Below are positions 52,978 through 62,571 of a stretch of DNA of 64,000 bases, one piece after another. How positions within the stretch are numbered: the first letter of the stretch is position 1; each line of letters starts with the position of its first letter. The position numbers were made by a program, and so were the translations under genes. Origin of the DNA: Thiobacillus sp. 0-1251 (lineage in GTDB: Bacteria; Pseudomonadota; Gammaproteobacteria; Burkholderiales; Thiobacillaceae); the NCBI GenBank assembly GCA_001899305.1, contig MKWL01000001.1, positions 372,001 through 436,000 on the forward strand, read 5' to 3'. The notes under the pieces were generated by a model. The model was not told the DNA's origin and searched no databases. It saw only the letters and a program-made list of their open reading frames with translations.

Positions 52978-54369
52978 TCAGCGCCACTCGGCCGGTAGAT
53001 AACCGGTGTCGGGATCGACGTCGAGGGGGATGTCGATGACGCTACTGGCGTCCGGCGGCGTATTGCGCAGCACGACCTGCGGAATGCCCAGTACCACGGC
53101 GACCATGATCAGCTGGATGACGAGGAAGGGAATCGCGCCGCGGTAGATGTCGCCGGTACGGATGGATTTGGGGGCGACGCTCTTGAGATAGAACAGCGCG
53201 AAGCCGAAGGGCGGGTGCATGAAGGCGGTCTGCATGTTGACCGCCAGCATCACGCCGAACCAGATCGGGTCGATGCCGAGTTTGGTGGCGATCGGACCCA
53301 CCAGCGGCACCACGATGAAGGCGATCTCGAAAAAGTCGAGGAAGAACGCCAGCACGAACACCAGCAGGTTGACCGCGACAAGGAAGCCGAGCACGCCACC
53401 GGGCAGTTGGTTGAACAAATGCTCCACCCAGACGTCGCCGTCGAGTCCGCGGAACACCAGGGTGAAGATGGTCGAACCGATGAGGATGAAGATGACGAAG
53501 GTGGTCAGCCGCGTGGTGCTGTCCATCGCCTGGGTCAGCTGCAGGCGGGATAGCCGCCCGCGTGCCAGCGCCAGCAGCAGGGCGCCGGCCGCGCCCATCG
53601 CGCCGCCTTCGGTGGGCGTGGCGACGCCGATGAAGATGGTGCCGAGCACGAGGAAGATCAGCATCAGGGGCGGCAGCAATGTGGTCAACACACGCAGCAG
53701 CAGGACGCTGCCGTGCAGGGTGCGTGCCGAGGCCGGCAAGGCCGGCGCGGCCAGCGGCCTGAACAGCGTCATGGCGAATACGTAGGCCAGATACAAACCG
53801 ACGAGCAGCGCGCCGGGCAGCAGCGCGCCCTTGTACATGTCGCCGACCGACGCGCCGAGTTGATCCGCCAGTACGATCAGCACCAGCGACGGCGGCACGA
53901 TCTGCGCCAGCGTGCCCGAGGCGGCAATGACGCCGGCGGCCAGCCGCTTGTCGTAGCCATGGCGCAGCATCACCGGCATCGAGATCAGGCCCATGGCAAT
54001 GACGGTCGCCGCCACCACGCCGGTGGTGGCGGCCAGCAGGCCGCCGACCAGGATCACCGCATAGGCCAGGCCGCCGCGCACCGAACCGAACAGCTGGCCG
54101 ATGGTGTCGAGCAGGTCCTCGGCCATGCCCGAGCGCTCGAGGATCAGGCCCATGAAGGCGAAAAAGGGAACCGCCAGCAGCGTGGGATTGGCGACGATGC
54201 CGTAGACGCGCTCGGGCAGCGCCTGCAGCAGCGAGAGGTCGAAATGCCCGGCGGCGATGCCGATGCCGGCGAACAGCAGGCCGTTGGCGGCGAGTGCGAA
54301 TGCCACCGGGTAACCCAACAGCAGGAAGACCACCAGGCCCAGAAACATCAGCGGCGCCAGGTTGCCCAA
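52978..54369 (-). CDS. dctM: TRAP transporter large permease (DctM)
   Basis: Polytopic subunit that carries the solute using Na+ or H+ gradients. 463 aa with about 12-13 helices, FLGLVVFLLLGYPVAFALAA at the N terminus, ALIVLADQLGASVGDMYKGA, and GVATPTEGGAMGAAGALLLA (family signature). The start is a TTG at 54369 (LGNLAPLMFLG) preceded by AGGAAG in the dctQ 3' end; an ATG 21 bases further in is an alternative. Adjacent to dctQ; the receptor gene is not here but a DctP is at 36812. Confidence 0.92.
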   Translation of the reverse strand: MGNLAPLMFLGLVVFLLLGYPVAFALAANGLLFAGIGIAAGHFDLSLLQALPERVYGIVANPTLLAVPFFAFMGLILERSGMAEDLLDTIGQLFGSVRGGLAYAVILVGGLLAATTGVVAATVIAMGLISMPVMLRHGYDKRLAAGVIAASGTLAQIVPPSLVLIVLADQLGASVGDMYKGALLPGALLVGLYLAYVFAMTLFRPLAAPALPASARTLHGSVLLLRVLTTLLPPLMLIFLVLGTIFIGVATPTEGGAMGAAGALLLALARGRLSRLQLTQAMDSTTRLTTFVIFILIGSTIFTLVFRGLDGDVWVEHLFNQLPGGVLGFLVAVNLLVFVLAFFLDFFEIAFIVVPLVGPIATKLGIDPIWFGVMLAVNMQTAFMHPPFGFALFYLKSVAPKSIRTGDIYRGAIPFLVIQLIMVAVVLGIPQVVLRNTPPDASSVIDIPLDVDPDTGYLPAEWR

Positions 54370-54370
54370 A

Positions 54371-54910
54371 TCAGACTTCCTCTTCCGGCGCTTCGCGCGG
54401 CAGCACGAGTTGCCCCGACAGCACGCCGATGCGTTTGATGACTTCGGCGATTCCCTGCAGCGCGAGCAGGGCAAAGCCTGCGGGCAGCAGCAGCTTCACC
54501 GGCCAGCGCACGAGACCGCCGGCGTCGGGCGACATTTCATGGGTCGCCCAGGCTTCGATGAACATCGGCCAGGCGAGCCAGGCCAGCAAGCCGGCCATCG
54601 GCAGCAGGAACAGCAGGCCACCGGCGAGGTCGATCCAGGCCTGGCCGCGCGGGCTCAGGCGGCTGTAGAGAATGTCGATGCGCACGTGGCCGTTGTGCTT
54701 CAGGGTGTAGCCTGCCGCCAATAGGAACATAGCGCCAAACAGGTACCACTGGATTTCCAGCCAGGCGTTCGAGCTTTCGCCGAGCGCATAGCGGGCGAGC
54801 GCGTTGCCCGCCGAAATCAGGGTGGCGACGAGCACCAGCCAGATGACGAGGCGGCCGATGCGTTCGGTCAGCGCGTCGATCAGGCGGGCCAGAGCGAGCA
54901 GGGCATTCAC
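54371..54910 (-). CDS. dctQ: TRAP transporter small permease (DctQ)
   Basis: 179-aa protein with four helices: LVIWLVLVATLISAGNALAR, WYLFGAMFLLAAGYTLKHNG, LAGGLLFLLPMAGLLAWLAW and LLLPAGFALLALQGIAEVIK; LKHNGHVRIDILYSRL is a DctQ hallmark. GTG start at 54910 overlaps the tesA-like gene stop by four bases. Confidence 0.9.
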   Translation of the reverse strand: MNALLALARLIDALTERIGRLVIWLVLVATLISAGNALARYALGESSNAWLEIQWYLFGAMFLLAAGYTLKHNGHVRIDILYSRLSPRGQAWIDLAGGLLFLLPMAGLLAWLAWPMFIEAWATHEMSPDAGGLVRWPVKLLLPAGFALLALQGIAEVIKRIGVLSGQLVLPREAPEEEV

Positions 54911-55518
54911 AACGCGCCGGCCTCCTTGAGGAAGGCATCCAGTCGTTCGGCCACCACGCGGTAGCCGGCGGCATTGGCGTGGATGGGATCGGACTTGAGG
55001 CGGTTGTCCTTCAGTACGTCGTTGAACGCCTGCTCTTCCAGCGGCAACTTCATGTCCTTGGCGACGCGGGCGTAGAAATCCGGTGCGCCGCCGAACAGCT
55101 TGGGTTCGGGCACGCCGATCAGCACGACCTCCGCTCCACTGGAACGAATCGTCTGCACCAGCAGGCGCAGGTTGTTCTCGGTCGTGGCCTCGGGCTGCTT
55201 CTGCAGCATGTCGTTGCCGCCCAGGCACAGCAGCACCAGGCGCGGCTTGTATTCGTCCAGTACGGCGGGCAGGCGCTGCAGTCCGGTGGCCGTGGTGTCG
55301 CCGGGCACCCCGGCGTTGATCACCGTGTGGCCGCTGAGCGCGGCCAGCACGGCGGGGTAGGCGGTTGCTTCGCTGGCGCCGGTGCCGTGCGTGAGGCTGT
55401 CGCCGAAGGCGAGGATGACGTCGTGCGGGCTGAGCTTCGGCAGCGTGGGCGTGCGGCCGCATGCGACAAGCAGGACGGCGACGCAAACCGCGATGAAAAA
55501 GCGGCTTGCTGCCAGCAT
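54907..55518 (-). CDS. tesA: GDSL-type lysophospholipase/arylesterase (TesA-like), lipoprotein signal
   Basis: 203-aa secreted esterase/thioesterase. Lipoprotein-type signal ending VAVLLVACGR, GDS block VILAFGDSLTHGTG with the nucleophile Ser, GGND block LVLLCLGGNDML, and catalytic Asp-x-x-His in LKSDPIHANAAGYR. Most TesA proteins are periplasmic without a lipid anchor; here the LVAC sequence suggests one. It overlaps dctQ and is followed (upstream on this strand) by pmbA. Confidence 0.9.
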   Translation of the reverse strand: MLAASRFFIAVCVAVLLVACGRTPTLPKLSPHDVILAFGDSLTHGTGASEATAYPAVLAALSGHTVINAGVPGDTTATGLQRLPAVLDEYKPRLVLLCLGGNDMLQKQPEATTENNLRLLVQTIRSSGAEVVLIGVPEPKLFGGAPDFYARVAKDMKLPLEEQAFNDVLKDNRLKSDPIHANAAGYRVVAERLDAFLKEAGAL

Positions 55519-56859
55519 TTAGTTACCGGCCACCGTCATATGGTCGATCAGGATGGAGCCGACCTGCTTGGAGCCGCGCCGCTCGACGTCGCGGCCGATG
55601 GCGACGATGCCCTTGAACATCCCGGCGAGGTTGCCGGCGATGGTGATTTCCTCGACCGGGTACTGGATCTCGCCGTTTTCCACCCAGAAGCCGGCGGCGC
55701 CGCGCGAGTAGTCGCCGGTGACCATGTTGGCGCCGTGGCCGAGCAGCTCGGTGACCAAGAGCCCGGTGCCCATCTGCTTCAGCAGGCCGTCGAGGTCGTG
55801 CTCGCCGGGCGTGACGATCAGGTTGTGGCTGCCGCCGGCGTTGCCGGTGGTTTTCATGCCGAGTTTCTTCGCCGAGTAGGTCGACAGGAAATAGCCTTGC
55901 AGCACGCCGTCCTTGACGATGTCGCGGTCGAGGCAGGCCACCCCCTCGCTGTCGAATGGGGCGCTACCGAGGCCACCCGGCATGAACGGCTGCTCGCGGA
56001 TGTTGACCAGCGGGGCGAACACCTGCTGGCCCAGGCTGTCGAGCAGGAACGAGGACTTGCGGTAGAGGCTGCCGCCCGACACGGCGGCGACGAAGTTGCC
56101 GATCAGGCCGGTGGCGATCGGCGCCTCGAACAGCACCGGGCAGGTGCGGGTGTCGAGCTTCCTGCCATTCAGTCGGCGCACGGTGCGGGTGCCGGCGATG
56201 CGGCCGACGGTCTCGGCCGAGTCCAGGTCGTTGGCATTGCGCGCGCTGGTGTACCAGTAGTCGCGCTGCATCCCGCCCTTGTCCTCGCCGATCACGGCGA
56301 CGGACATGCCGTGGCGCGAACCGGCGTAGCCGTTGCAGAAGCCGAGGCTGTTGGCATAGATGAAGTGCGAGGTGTGCAGGCTGACGCCGGCGCCTTCGGA
56401 GTTGGTCAGCCGCTTGTCCACCGCCAGCGCCGCCGCTTCGCAGGCCTGGGCACGCTCGGCGGCTTCTTCCACGGTGAGCGCCCACGGGTGGTAGAGATCG
56501 AGCTCGGGCACGTCCTTCGCCAGCCGGTCGGCGTCGGGCAGGCCGGCCGCTTCGTCCTCGGCGGTGTAGCGGGCGATGGTCAGCGCCTTGTCGACCGCGC
56601 TTTTCAGTGCCGCCTCCGACAGGTCCGAAGTCGAGGCGTGGCCGCGTCGCTGGCCGATATAGACGGTGACGCCGGCGCCCTTGTCCTTGTTGTACTCGAT
56701 GGTCTCGATCTCGCCCTGGCGCACGCTGACGCTCTGTCCGACACCCTCGGAAATCTCGGTGTCGGCGGCGGTGGCGCCCTGTTTGGCTGCATGCTCGATG
56801 ACGATCCGGGACAGGGCCATGAGCTGGTCGCGGGTATAGCTGAATTGGGAGCAGGACAT
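55519..56859 (-). CDS. pmbA: Metalloprotease PmbA/TldE
   Basis: 446-aa partner of TldD in a peptidase involved in peptide maturation and CcdA degradation. TldE subunit features: EISEGVGQSVSVRQGEIETI, GAGVTVYIGQRRGHASTSDL, ANSLGFCNGYAGSRHGMSVA, and ATGLIGNFVAAVSGGSLYRK, LLGHGANMVTGDYSRGAAGF, ending in ILIDHMTVAGN. Divergent from darP, the common arrangement in proteobacteria. Confidence 0.95.
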   Translation of the reverse strand: MSCSQFSYTRDQLMALSRIVIEHAAKQGATAADTEISEGVGQSVSVRQGEIETIEYNKDKGAGVTVYIGQRRGHASTSDLSEAALKSAVDKALTIARYTAEDEAAGLPDADRLAKDVPELDLYHPWALTVEEAAERAQACEAAALAVDKRLTNSEGAGVSLHTSHFIYANSLGFCNGYAGSRHGMSVAVIGEDKGGMQRDYWYTSARNANDLDSAETVGRIAGTRTVRRLNGRKLDTRTCPVLFEAPIATGLIGNFVAAVSGGSLYRKSSFLLDSLGQQVFAPLVNIREQPFMPGGLGSAPFDSEGVACLDRDIVKDGVLQGYFLSTYSAKKLGMKTTGNAGGSHNLIVTPGEHDLDGLLKQMGTGLLVTELLGHGANMVTGDYSRGAAGFWVENGEIQYPVEEITIAGNLAGMFKGIVAIGRDVERRGSKQVGSILIDHMTVAGN

Positions 56860-56928
56860 GTCGGCTTATCGAAGGAAAAGGGGGCGTAAAGGGTTTTGGT
56901 TCGGCACGTTTGGGCGACAGAAACTACA

Positions 56929-57492
56929 ATGACGATAATAACAGTAACCGAAAGTCCCACCGTGCGCCTGATCGACCCTGATGCCGAACTGGAATTCGAC
57001 CCCGACGAGGTCTACGACGGTCCCAGCAAAAGCCACAAGAAACGCGAAGTCGAGGCCCTGCAGGCCCTGGGTGAAATCCTGGTCAAACTGCCGGATGCCC
57101 AGTTCAAACGCATCGAGCTACCGGAAGAACTGCGTGCCGCCGTGGCCGACTGCCGCAAGATCACCCAGAACGGTGCACTGCGCCGGCAGAAGCAATATAT
57201 CGGCAAGCTGATGCGCTCGGTCGATCCGGTGCCGATCCAGGCGCAGATCGACGTCTTCAATGGCGTGTCTGCGGCGGAAAACGCCAAGCTGCACCAAGCC
57301 GAGAAGTGGCGCGAGAAGCTCCTCGCCGACAACGAGGCGCTGACGCTCTTTCTGAACAACTTTCCCGACGCTGATGCCACCCATCTGCGGCAGCTGATCC
57401 GCAATGCGCGCGACGAAGCCGCGCGCAACAAGCCGCCCAAGGCTTTCCGGGAAATCTTCCGGGTGATCCGCGAGGCCATGCAAACGAAATAA
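56929..57492 (+). CDS. darP: Ribosome biogenesis factor DarP (YjgA)
   Basis: 187-aa protein that binds pre-50S ribosomes. Motifs: YDGPSKSHKKREVEALQALG, DCRKITQNGALRRQKQYIGK, LMRSVDPVPIQAQID and RQLIRNARDEAARNKPPKAF. The ATG at 56929 has a weak site (GGGCGACAG). It is divergent from pmbA and 15 bp ahead of the DUF748 gene. Confidence 0.94.
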   Translation: MTIITVTESPTVRLIDPDAELEFDPDEVYDGPSKSHKKREVEALQALGEILVKLPDAQFKRIELPEELRAAVADCRKITQNGALRRQKQYIGKLMRSVDPVPIQAQIDVFNGVSAAENAKLHQAEKWREKLLADNEALTLFLNNFPDADATHLRQLIRNARDEAARNKPPKAFREIFRVIREAMQTK

Positions 57493-57507
57493 GCCAGGGG
57501 AGGCAGC

Positions 57508-60500
57508 ATGTGGGGACGCATCGTCAAAATCGCCTTGAGCCTGCCGTTCCTGATCGCGGCCGGGTTGTTCGGACTGTATCTGGTCTTCGGATTCTTTCTG
57601 GTCGACCCACTGGCGCAGAAGCTGCTGCCCTGGATCGGCGAGAACAAGCTCGCCAGCCAGCTGAGCGTGCGGCACGTCAAATTCAATCCCCTCACGCTGG
57701 AAGCCACCGTGGACGGCCTCAAGCTGGCCGAGCAGAACGGCGCGCCGCTGGCGAGTTTCGAGCGGCTGTATGTCAACCTCGATACCACCGGGCTGTTCCG
57801 CTGGGCCTGGCGCATCCGGGATGTCGAGCTCGATCAGCCCCACGCCACAATCGAGGTGCGTCCCGGCGGCACGCTGAACTGGGCGGCACTGATTGCCAAA
57901 CTCAATGAAGACAAGACGCCGCCGTCCGACACGATCGCGCGGGTGCTGATCGATCACATCCGGATCGGCGACGGCCACATCGTCTATACCGACGCGAATC
58001 GCGCGGGCAAGCCGTTCAACGCCGTGCTGGAGCCGCTTGGCATCGAACTCGACGGCCTGTCGACCCTGCCCGAGGATCGCGGCGATTACCAGATCGCGGC
58101 CAAGCTGCCGGCGCAGGGGGGCACGCTCAAATGGAAAGGCGACGTCGGGCTGAATCCCGTCGCGTCGAGCGGCGAACTGGGCCTGGAAGGTGTGCAGTTG
58201 GCCAAGCTGTTGCGGGTGATCAAGGGTCCGCGCAATTTCGACCTGCCGTCCGGCACGCTGGCGGCCGGCTTGCGCTACCGCTTTGCCATGGTGCGCGACA
58301 AAGCGGGCGAGGACGTGCCCTGGGTGCGGATCAACGGCGCCAACCTGATCGTGCAAAACCTGGCACTGGCGCCGCGCGACGGCGGCGCGCCGGTGCTGCA
58401 ACTGGCCGAGGCGCAGGTCGGCAACGCAAATTTCGATCTGGCCACGCGTACGCTCGATGTCGCGAGCGTGCGTCTTGCCGGCGGCAAGCTGGCGGCCACG
58501 CGCGACGTGAAAGGCACGCTGGATTGGCAAACCCTGTTCGCGGCGGAGGAAGGTGCGGCCGCCCCCCCGCCGGCCGCATCCAAGGCCGCCGTGCCGATGG
58601 CGCCATGGAAAATCGGCGTCCATGAAATCAAGCTGGCCGACTGGTCGGCACGGTTCACCGACCAGGGGTTCGCCAGGCCGCTGGGTGTCACGGCCGAAGG
58701 CTTCGGCCTGACGGCGGCGCTGACAGGCGAGGTAGGCGCCACGGCCGCCATCGACGTGGGCCCGGTCAACGCCGCGTTGGGCTCGGTCCGTGTGCTGTCG
58801 GGCGCGCAACCGGTGGCGGAATTGCAGCGCGCCGCGCTGGTCAACGCCCAGTTGAAGCTGGCGGAAAAACAGCTGGCCATCGAAGCGATTGAATTGAGCG
58901 GTGCGAAAACCACCGTCTCGCTGGACAAGCAGAAGACGCTCAACTGGGTCGATATCCTGAAGAAAGCGCCCGGCGCGCCGGCCGCTGCGCCAGCCAAGGC
59001 GGACACGGCCGCTGCGTCGCCGATGGATGTGCGGCTCGCACGCCTCGGTCTCGATGGTGTCGAGGTCGGCATCGTCGACCAGTCGCCTGGCGTGCCGGTC
59101 AGGCTCGATGTTGCCAAGGGCTTCGTCACCCTGAAAGATCTCAGCCTGGACATGGACAAGGCCATACCGCTGGAAGCCGGCTTCACACTCAAGCAGGGTG
59201 GCCGTTTCGATGCCAGCGGCACGGCCATCCCGGGCAAGGCGTCGGGCAAGCTGGACCTCAAGCTCGCAGGGCTGTCGCTGAAGCCGTTCGCGCCCTACGT
59301 CAACCAGTTCGCCAAGCTCAACCTGCGTTCGGGCGCCGCGTCGACGCGAGGCAAGCTGTCCTTTGCACAGGCGAAATCGGGCATGAAGCTGGATTTTCGC
59401 GGCGGCTTCGCTGTGGACGATCTGGCCATCACGGAAGAGGAAACTGAGGAAGCTTTCCTCGGCTGGAGAAAACTGTCGTCTGACAGCCTCGACTTCAGGC
59501 TGGGGCCCAATCGGCTGAACATGAAGGAACTGGTGGCGCTGAACCCCTTCGGCAAGGTGATCATTTTCGAGGACAAGACGATCAACCTGCAGCGCATCCT
59601 GCGGACGCAGACATCGGGCAAGCCCGCTGCTGTGGCGGCCGCCAAGCCCAAGCCATCCGCCCAGGAGGATACGTTCCCGTTGAGCATCGACCGTCTGCGC
59701 ATCGTCGGCGCCAATGCCGAGTTCGCCGATCTCTCGCTGACGCCGCAGTTCGGCACCCGCATGCACGATCTTGGCGGCGTCGTGACCGGTCTCTCGACCG
59801 ACCCGGCGACCACCGCGCAGGTCGAACTCGACGGCAAGGTGGACGACTACGGGTCGGCCCGCGTGCGCGGCTCGATCCAGCCGTTCCGGGCGACCGACTT
59901 TACCGATCTCACGCTGGCGTTCCGCAATCTGGAAATGACGCGGCTGACGCCGTATTCAGGAAAATTTGCCGGCCGCCGCATCGATTCCGGCAGGCTCTCA
60001 GTCGATCTCGAATACAAGATCAAGGATCGCCAGCTGGCCGGCGAGAACAAGTTCGTCGTCAACAAGCTCAAGCTGGGTGAGCGCGTCGAGAGCCCCGATG
60101 CGCTGCATCTGCCGCTCGATCTCGCCATCGCCCTGCTGGAAGACAGCAACGGCGTCATCGATCTCGATCTGCCGGTGTCGGGCAGCCTCGACGATCCGCA
60201 GTTCAGCTACGGCAAGATCATCTGGAAGGCGCTGGTCAATGTGTTGACCAAGCTGGTCACGGCGCCCTTCCGCGCGCTCGGCAAGCTCATGGGCATCAGC
60301 GCCGAGAAGATGGAGGCCGTCAACTTCGATCCCGGCAACAGCGTCCTGCTGCCCCCCGAACAGGAGAAGCTCAAGGCCGTCGCCGAGGCGCTGGCCAAGC
60401 GCCCCGCGCTGACGCTCAGCCTGGCACCTGGCTACGACCCCGAGGCCGACCGGCGCGCCCTGCAGGAGCAGGCGATGCGCAAGGAAGCCGTTGCGGTCGC

Positions 60501-60999
60501 CGGCATCAAGCTCGCCCCGGGCGAGGCGCCCGGCCCGGTCGATGTCAACAACTACAAGATCCAGACCTGGCTGGAAGACCGCTACGCGGCAAGCGCCGGT
60601 AAGGAGGACTACCAGAAGCTGCGTGCCAGTTTCCAGGACAAGAATGCGGGTGCCGCCGCGCGCGTGATGGAAAGCGAAATGGTCGAGCGCCTTGCGCGCC
60701 GCTTCAAGACCCGCGACACAGGCCCTATTTCCGCTTTCCATGCCGAACTGCTGGAACGACTGACCCGGCAGACGAAGATCGCTGACGAGTCTCTGCTCAA
60801 ACTTGCACAGGCGCGCGGCCAGGTCATGCGCGATGCGCTGGTCAAGCTGGGGCTCGACGCCAGCCGCGTGGGTGTTTCCGAACCCATCAAGCAGACCGCC
60901 AAGGAGAAACTGGTGGAGAGCAAGCTGAATCTGGGCGCCGACGCAAAGCCCAAGGCCGAAGCCGCACCTGTCGCCACGCCCGCCGCCGCCTCGCCTTGA
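57508..60999 (+). CDS. DUF748 giant AsmA-like envelope protein
   Basis: 1163-aa protein with an N-terminal membrane anchor (ALSLPFLIAAGLFGLYLVFG), AsmA-type beta repeats throughout, and a repeated DUF748 region (GTLKWKGDVGLNPVASSGEL, LNPFGKVIIFEDKTINLQRI, RVRGSIQPFRATDFTDLTLA). Near 960-1060 a helical part follows with DPGNSVLLPPEQEKLKAVAE, an OmpA-like peptidoglycan-association pattern. Such proteins are thought to bridge inner and outer membranes for lipid transport. The ATG has GGGGAGG close by. It follows darP, probably in one transcript. Confidence 0.85.
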   Translation: MWGRIVKIALSLPFLIAAGLFGLYLVFGFFLVDPLAQKLLPWIGENKLASQLSVRHVKFNPLTLEATVDGLKLAEQNGAPLASFERLYVNLDTTGLFRWAWRIRDVELDQPHATIEVRPGGTLNWAALIAKLNEDKTPPSDTIARVLIDHIRIGDGHIVYTDANRAGKPFNAVLEPLGIELDGLSTLPEDRGDYQIAAKLPAQGGTLKWKGDVGLNPVASSGELGLEGVQLAKLLRVIKGPRNFDLPSGTLAAGLRYRFAMVRDKAGEDVPWVRINGANLIVQNLALAPRDGGAPVLQLAEAQVGNANFDLATRTLDVASVRLAGGKLAATRDVKGTLDWQTLFAAEEGAAAPPPAASKAAVPMAPWKIGVHEIKLADWSARFTDQGFARPLGVTAEGFGLTAALTGEVGATAAIDVGPVNAALGSVRVLSGAQPVAELQRAALVNAQLKLAEKQLAIEAIELSGAKTTVSLDKQKTLNWVDILKKAPGAPAAAPAKADTAAASPMDVRLARLGLDGVEVGIVDQSPGVPVRLDVAKGFVTLKDLSLDMDKAIPLEAGFTLKQGGRFDASGTAIPGKASGKLDLKLAGLSLKPFAPYVNQFAKLNLRSGAASTRGKLSFAQAKSGMKLDFRGGFAVDDLAITEEETEEAFLGWRKLSSDSLDFRLGPNRLNMKELVALNPFGKVIIFEDKTINLQRILRTQTSGKPAAVAAAKPKPSAQEDTFPLSIDRLRIVGANAEFADLSLTPQFGTRMHDLGGVVTGLSTDPATTAQVELDGKVDDYGSARVRGSIQPFRATDFTDLTLAFRNLEMTRLTPYSGKFAGRRIDSGRLSVDLEYKIKDRQLAGENKFVVNKLKLGERVESPDALHLPLDLAIALLEDSNGVIDLDLPVSGSLDDPQFSYGKIIWKALVNVLTKLVTAPFRALGKLMGISAEKMEAVNFDPGNSVLLPPEQEKLKAVAEALAKRPALTLSLAPGYDPEADRRALQEQAMRKEAVAVAGIKLAPGEAPGPVDVNNYKIQTWLEDRYAASAGKEDYQKLRASFQDKNAGAAARVMESEMVERLARRFKTRDTGPISAFHAELLERLTRQTKIADESLLKLAQARGQVMRDALVKLGLDASRVGVSEPIKQTAKEKLVESKLNLGADAKPKAEAAPVATPAAASP

Positions 61000-61063
61000 T
61001 TCCGATTCAAGCGGGTCGGCGTTTCGTCGTTAAGGGTAGGCCTTCCTGCCTGTTGACCGTGCC

Positions 61064-61861
61064 ATGATGTTTCGCCGAATCCGCATTCTCATCCTGTTGG
61101 GTATTCTTGCTGCCGCAGTTGGCCTGACCTGGTTGGAGCAGACCATGGTGCGCGCATGGGGCGGGCCCTTGGATGTGGCCGTCGTCCCGATCAACGGCGA
61201 CGGCTCGATGCAGGCGGAGGACATGATCCGCGCGCTCAAGGTGAGCGATTTCGACGACATCGGCACTTTTCTGGAACGCGAGACCGCGCGCTATGGTGTG
61301 AAACAGTCGCCGGCCGTGCAGATCAGCCTGCTGCCGGAACTGCATGAGCAACCACCGGCGCCGCCGCACGACCACAATGCGCTGAAAACGGTGTGGTGGA
61401 GCCTGAAACTGCGGTGGTGGGTGTATCGGCACTCGGGCGAATGGTTGCCGCAATTGGGCAGGATCAAGCTGTTCGTGCTCTATCACGCGCCGCAGGACGG
61501 CGTCGCGCTGGCGCATTCGCTGGGACTGCAGAAAGGCCTGATCGGCGTGGTGCATGCCTTTGCCGATCTCCGGCAGACGCAGCAGAACAATATTGTCATC
61601 GCGCACGAGCTGTTGCATACGCTGGGGGCGACCGACAAGTACGACGCCGAGGGACGGCCGATTTACCCGCAGGGCTATGCCGAACCGGAACGTCCGCCGC
61701 AGACGCCGCGCCACGAGGCGGAGATCATGGCGGGTCGGCTGGTGGATGCCGCGGGCCGGCTGGTCATGCCGCCCAGCCTAGACCAATGCGTGATCGGCGC
61801 CATGACGGCGCATGAAATCAACCTCGACGAAGGCTTCAAACGGCGCTTCGCGTCACCCTAG
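61064..61861 (+). CDS. Putative membrane-anchored zinc metalloprotease
   Basis: 265-aa protein with an N-terminal helix (LILLGILAAAVGLTWLEQTM) and a catalytic signature IVIAHELLHTLGATDKYDAE, an HExxH motif followed by H-x-LGA and D, as in zincin-like proteases. MEP-type partner residues are not certain. Other motifs: LPELHEQPPAPPHDHNALKT. No family recognised beyond the motif. It is preceded by the DUF748 gene (64-bp gap) and converges on the EI24 gene. Confidence 0.65.
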   Translation: MMFRRIRILILLGILAAAVGLTWLEQTMVRAWGGPLDVAVVPINGDGSMQAEDMIRALKVSDFDDIGTFLERETARYGVKQSPAVQISLLPELHEQPPAPPHDHNALKTVWWSLKLRWWVYRHSGEWLPQLGRIKLFVLYHAPQDGVALAHSLGLQKGLIGVVHAFADLRQTQQNNIVIAHELLHTLGATDKYDAEGRPIYPQGYAEPERPPQTPRHEAEIMAGRLVDAAGRLVMPPSLDQCVIGAMTAHEINLDEGFKRRFASP

Positions 61862-62571
61862 GGCTGGCGCTGCTGCGCCAGCCGCGCCAGGCCGTAGTGG
61901 ATGAACGCCAGCGCGGCGAATACCGGACCCAGCAGGTTCAGCAAGGGAACGAACTGCACCAGTCCGGTCAGCACCCCCAATCCCCACCAGCCGCCGCGTT
62001 CGTTCTTGAACAGCGCCGCCATTTCACTCGCGCTCGCATGCTCGGCGAGCGCGTCGTAGCGGAACAGGCGCTGGTTCAGATAGGCCGCGGCCGCGAAAGG
62101 TACGAGCACGCCGACGCCGATGAGCCACAGCGGCAGCGTCACCACCCACAGGACGACGAACACGATCATCGCGATCAGCGCATTCCACAGGCTGCCGACG
62201 AAGCTGCCGCCGCTTTCTCGCTTGAGTTCCGGGTAATGGCGTTCGGCCACGATGCGGATCAGCGCGGTCATGCCGAACAAGGCCGTGATGACGAGGGCGG
62301 TGAGATAGACCAGGGGGACGTAGAACAGCACATGCAGCAGGGCCTGGATGCCGTTGGCGATCCATACCGGCTCGAGACCGGTCAGCCAGGTCTGGATGCC
62401 GAGCTTGTCGAGCCCCAGCGCAATCCAGCCGGAAAAGGTGGTCCAGAACGTCACGGCCAGCACCAGCCAGAGCAGGCCGGCCGCCAGCATCGGCCAGATC
62501 ACCACCCACAGCACTCGCGGCTGGAACAGGTCGCGCAGGGCGCGCGCCAATGCTTCGAGCACGGTCGTCAT
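61858..62571 (-). CDS. EI24/CysZ-like membrane protein
   Basis: 237 aa with 4-6 helices (WVVIWPMLAAGLLWLVLAVT, GIQALLHVLFYVPLVYLTAL, NALIAMIVFVVLWVVTLPLW, VLTGLVQFVPLLNLLGPVFA) and the PLVYL/ALFGM family pattern. EI24-domain proteins include CysZ, a sulfate permease, but this branch is uncharacterised. Start at 62571 overlaps the mog stop by four bases (ATGA), so they are in one operon. Converges on the metalloprotease. Confidence 0.85.
   Translation of the reverse strand: MTTVLEALARALRDLFQPRVLWVVIWPMLAAGLLWLVLAVTFWTTFSGWIALGLDKLGIQTWLTGLEPVWIANGIQALLHVLFYVPLVYLTALVITALFGMTALIRIVAERHYPELKRESGGSFVGSLWNALIAMIVFVVLWVVTLPLWLIGVGVLVPFAAAAYLNQRLFRYDALAEHASASEMAALFKNERGGWWGLGVLTGLVQFVPLLNLLGPVFAALAFIHYGLARLAQQRQP

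Noticed and set aside
57118-59766. 882-aa minus-strand ORF
   Set aside because: Shadow of darP and the DUF748 gene; no recognisable motif and composition typical of antisense frames.
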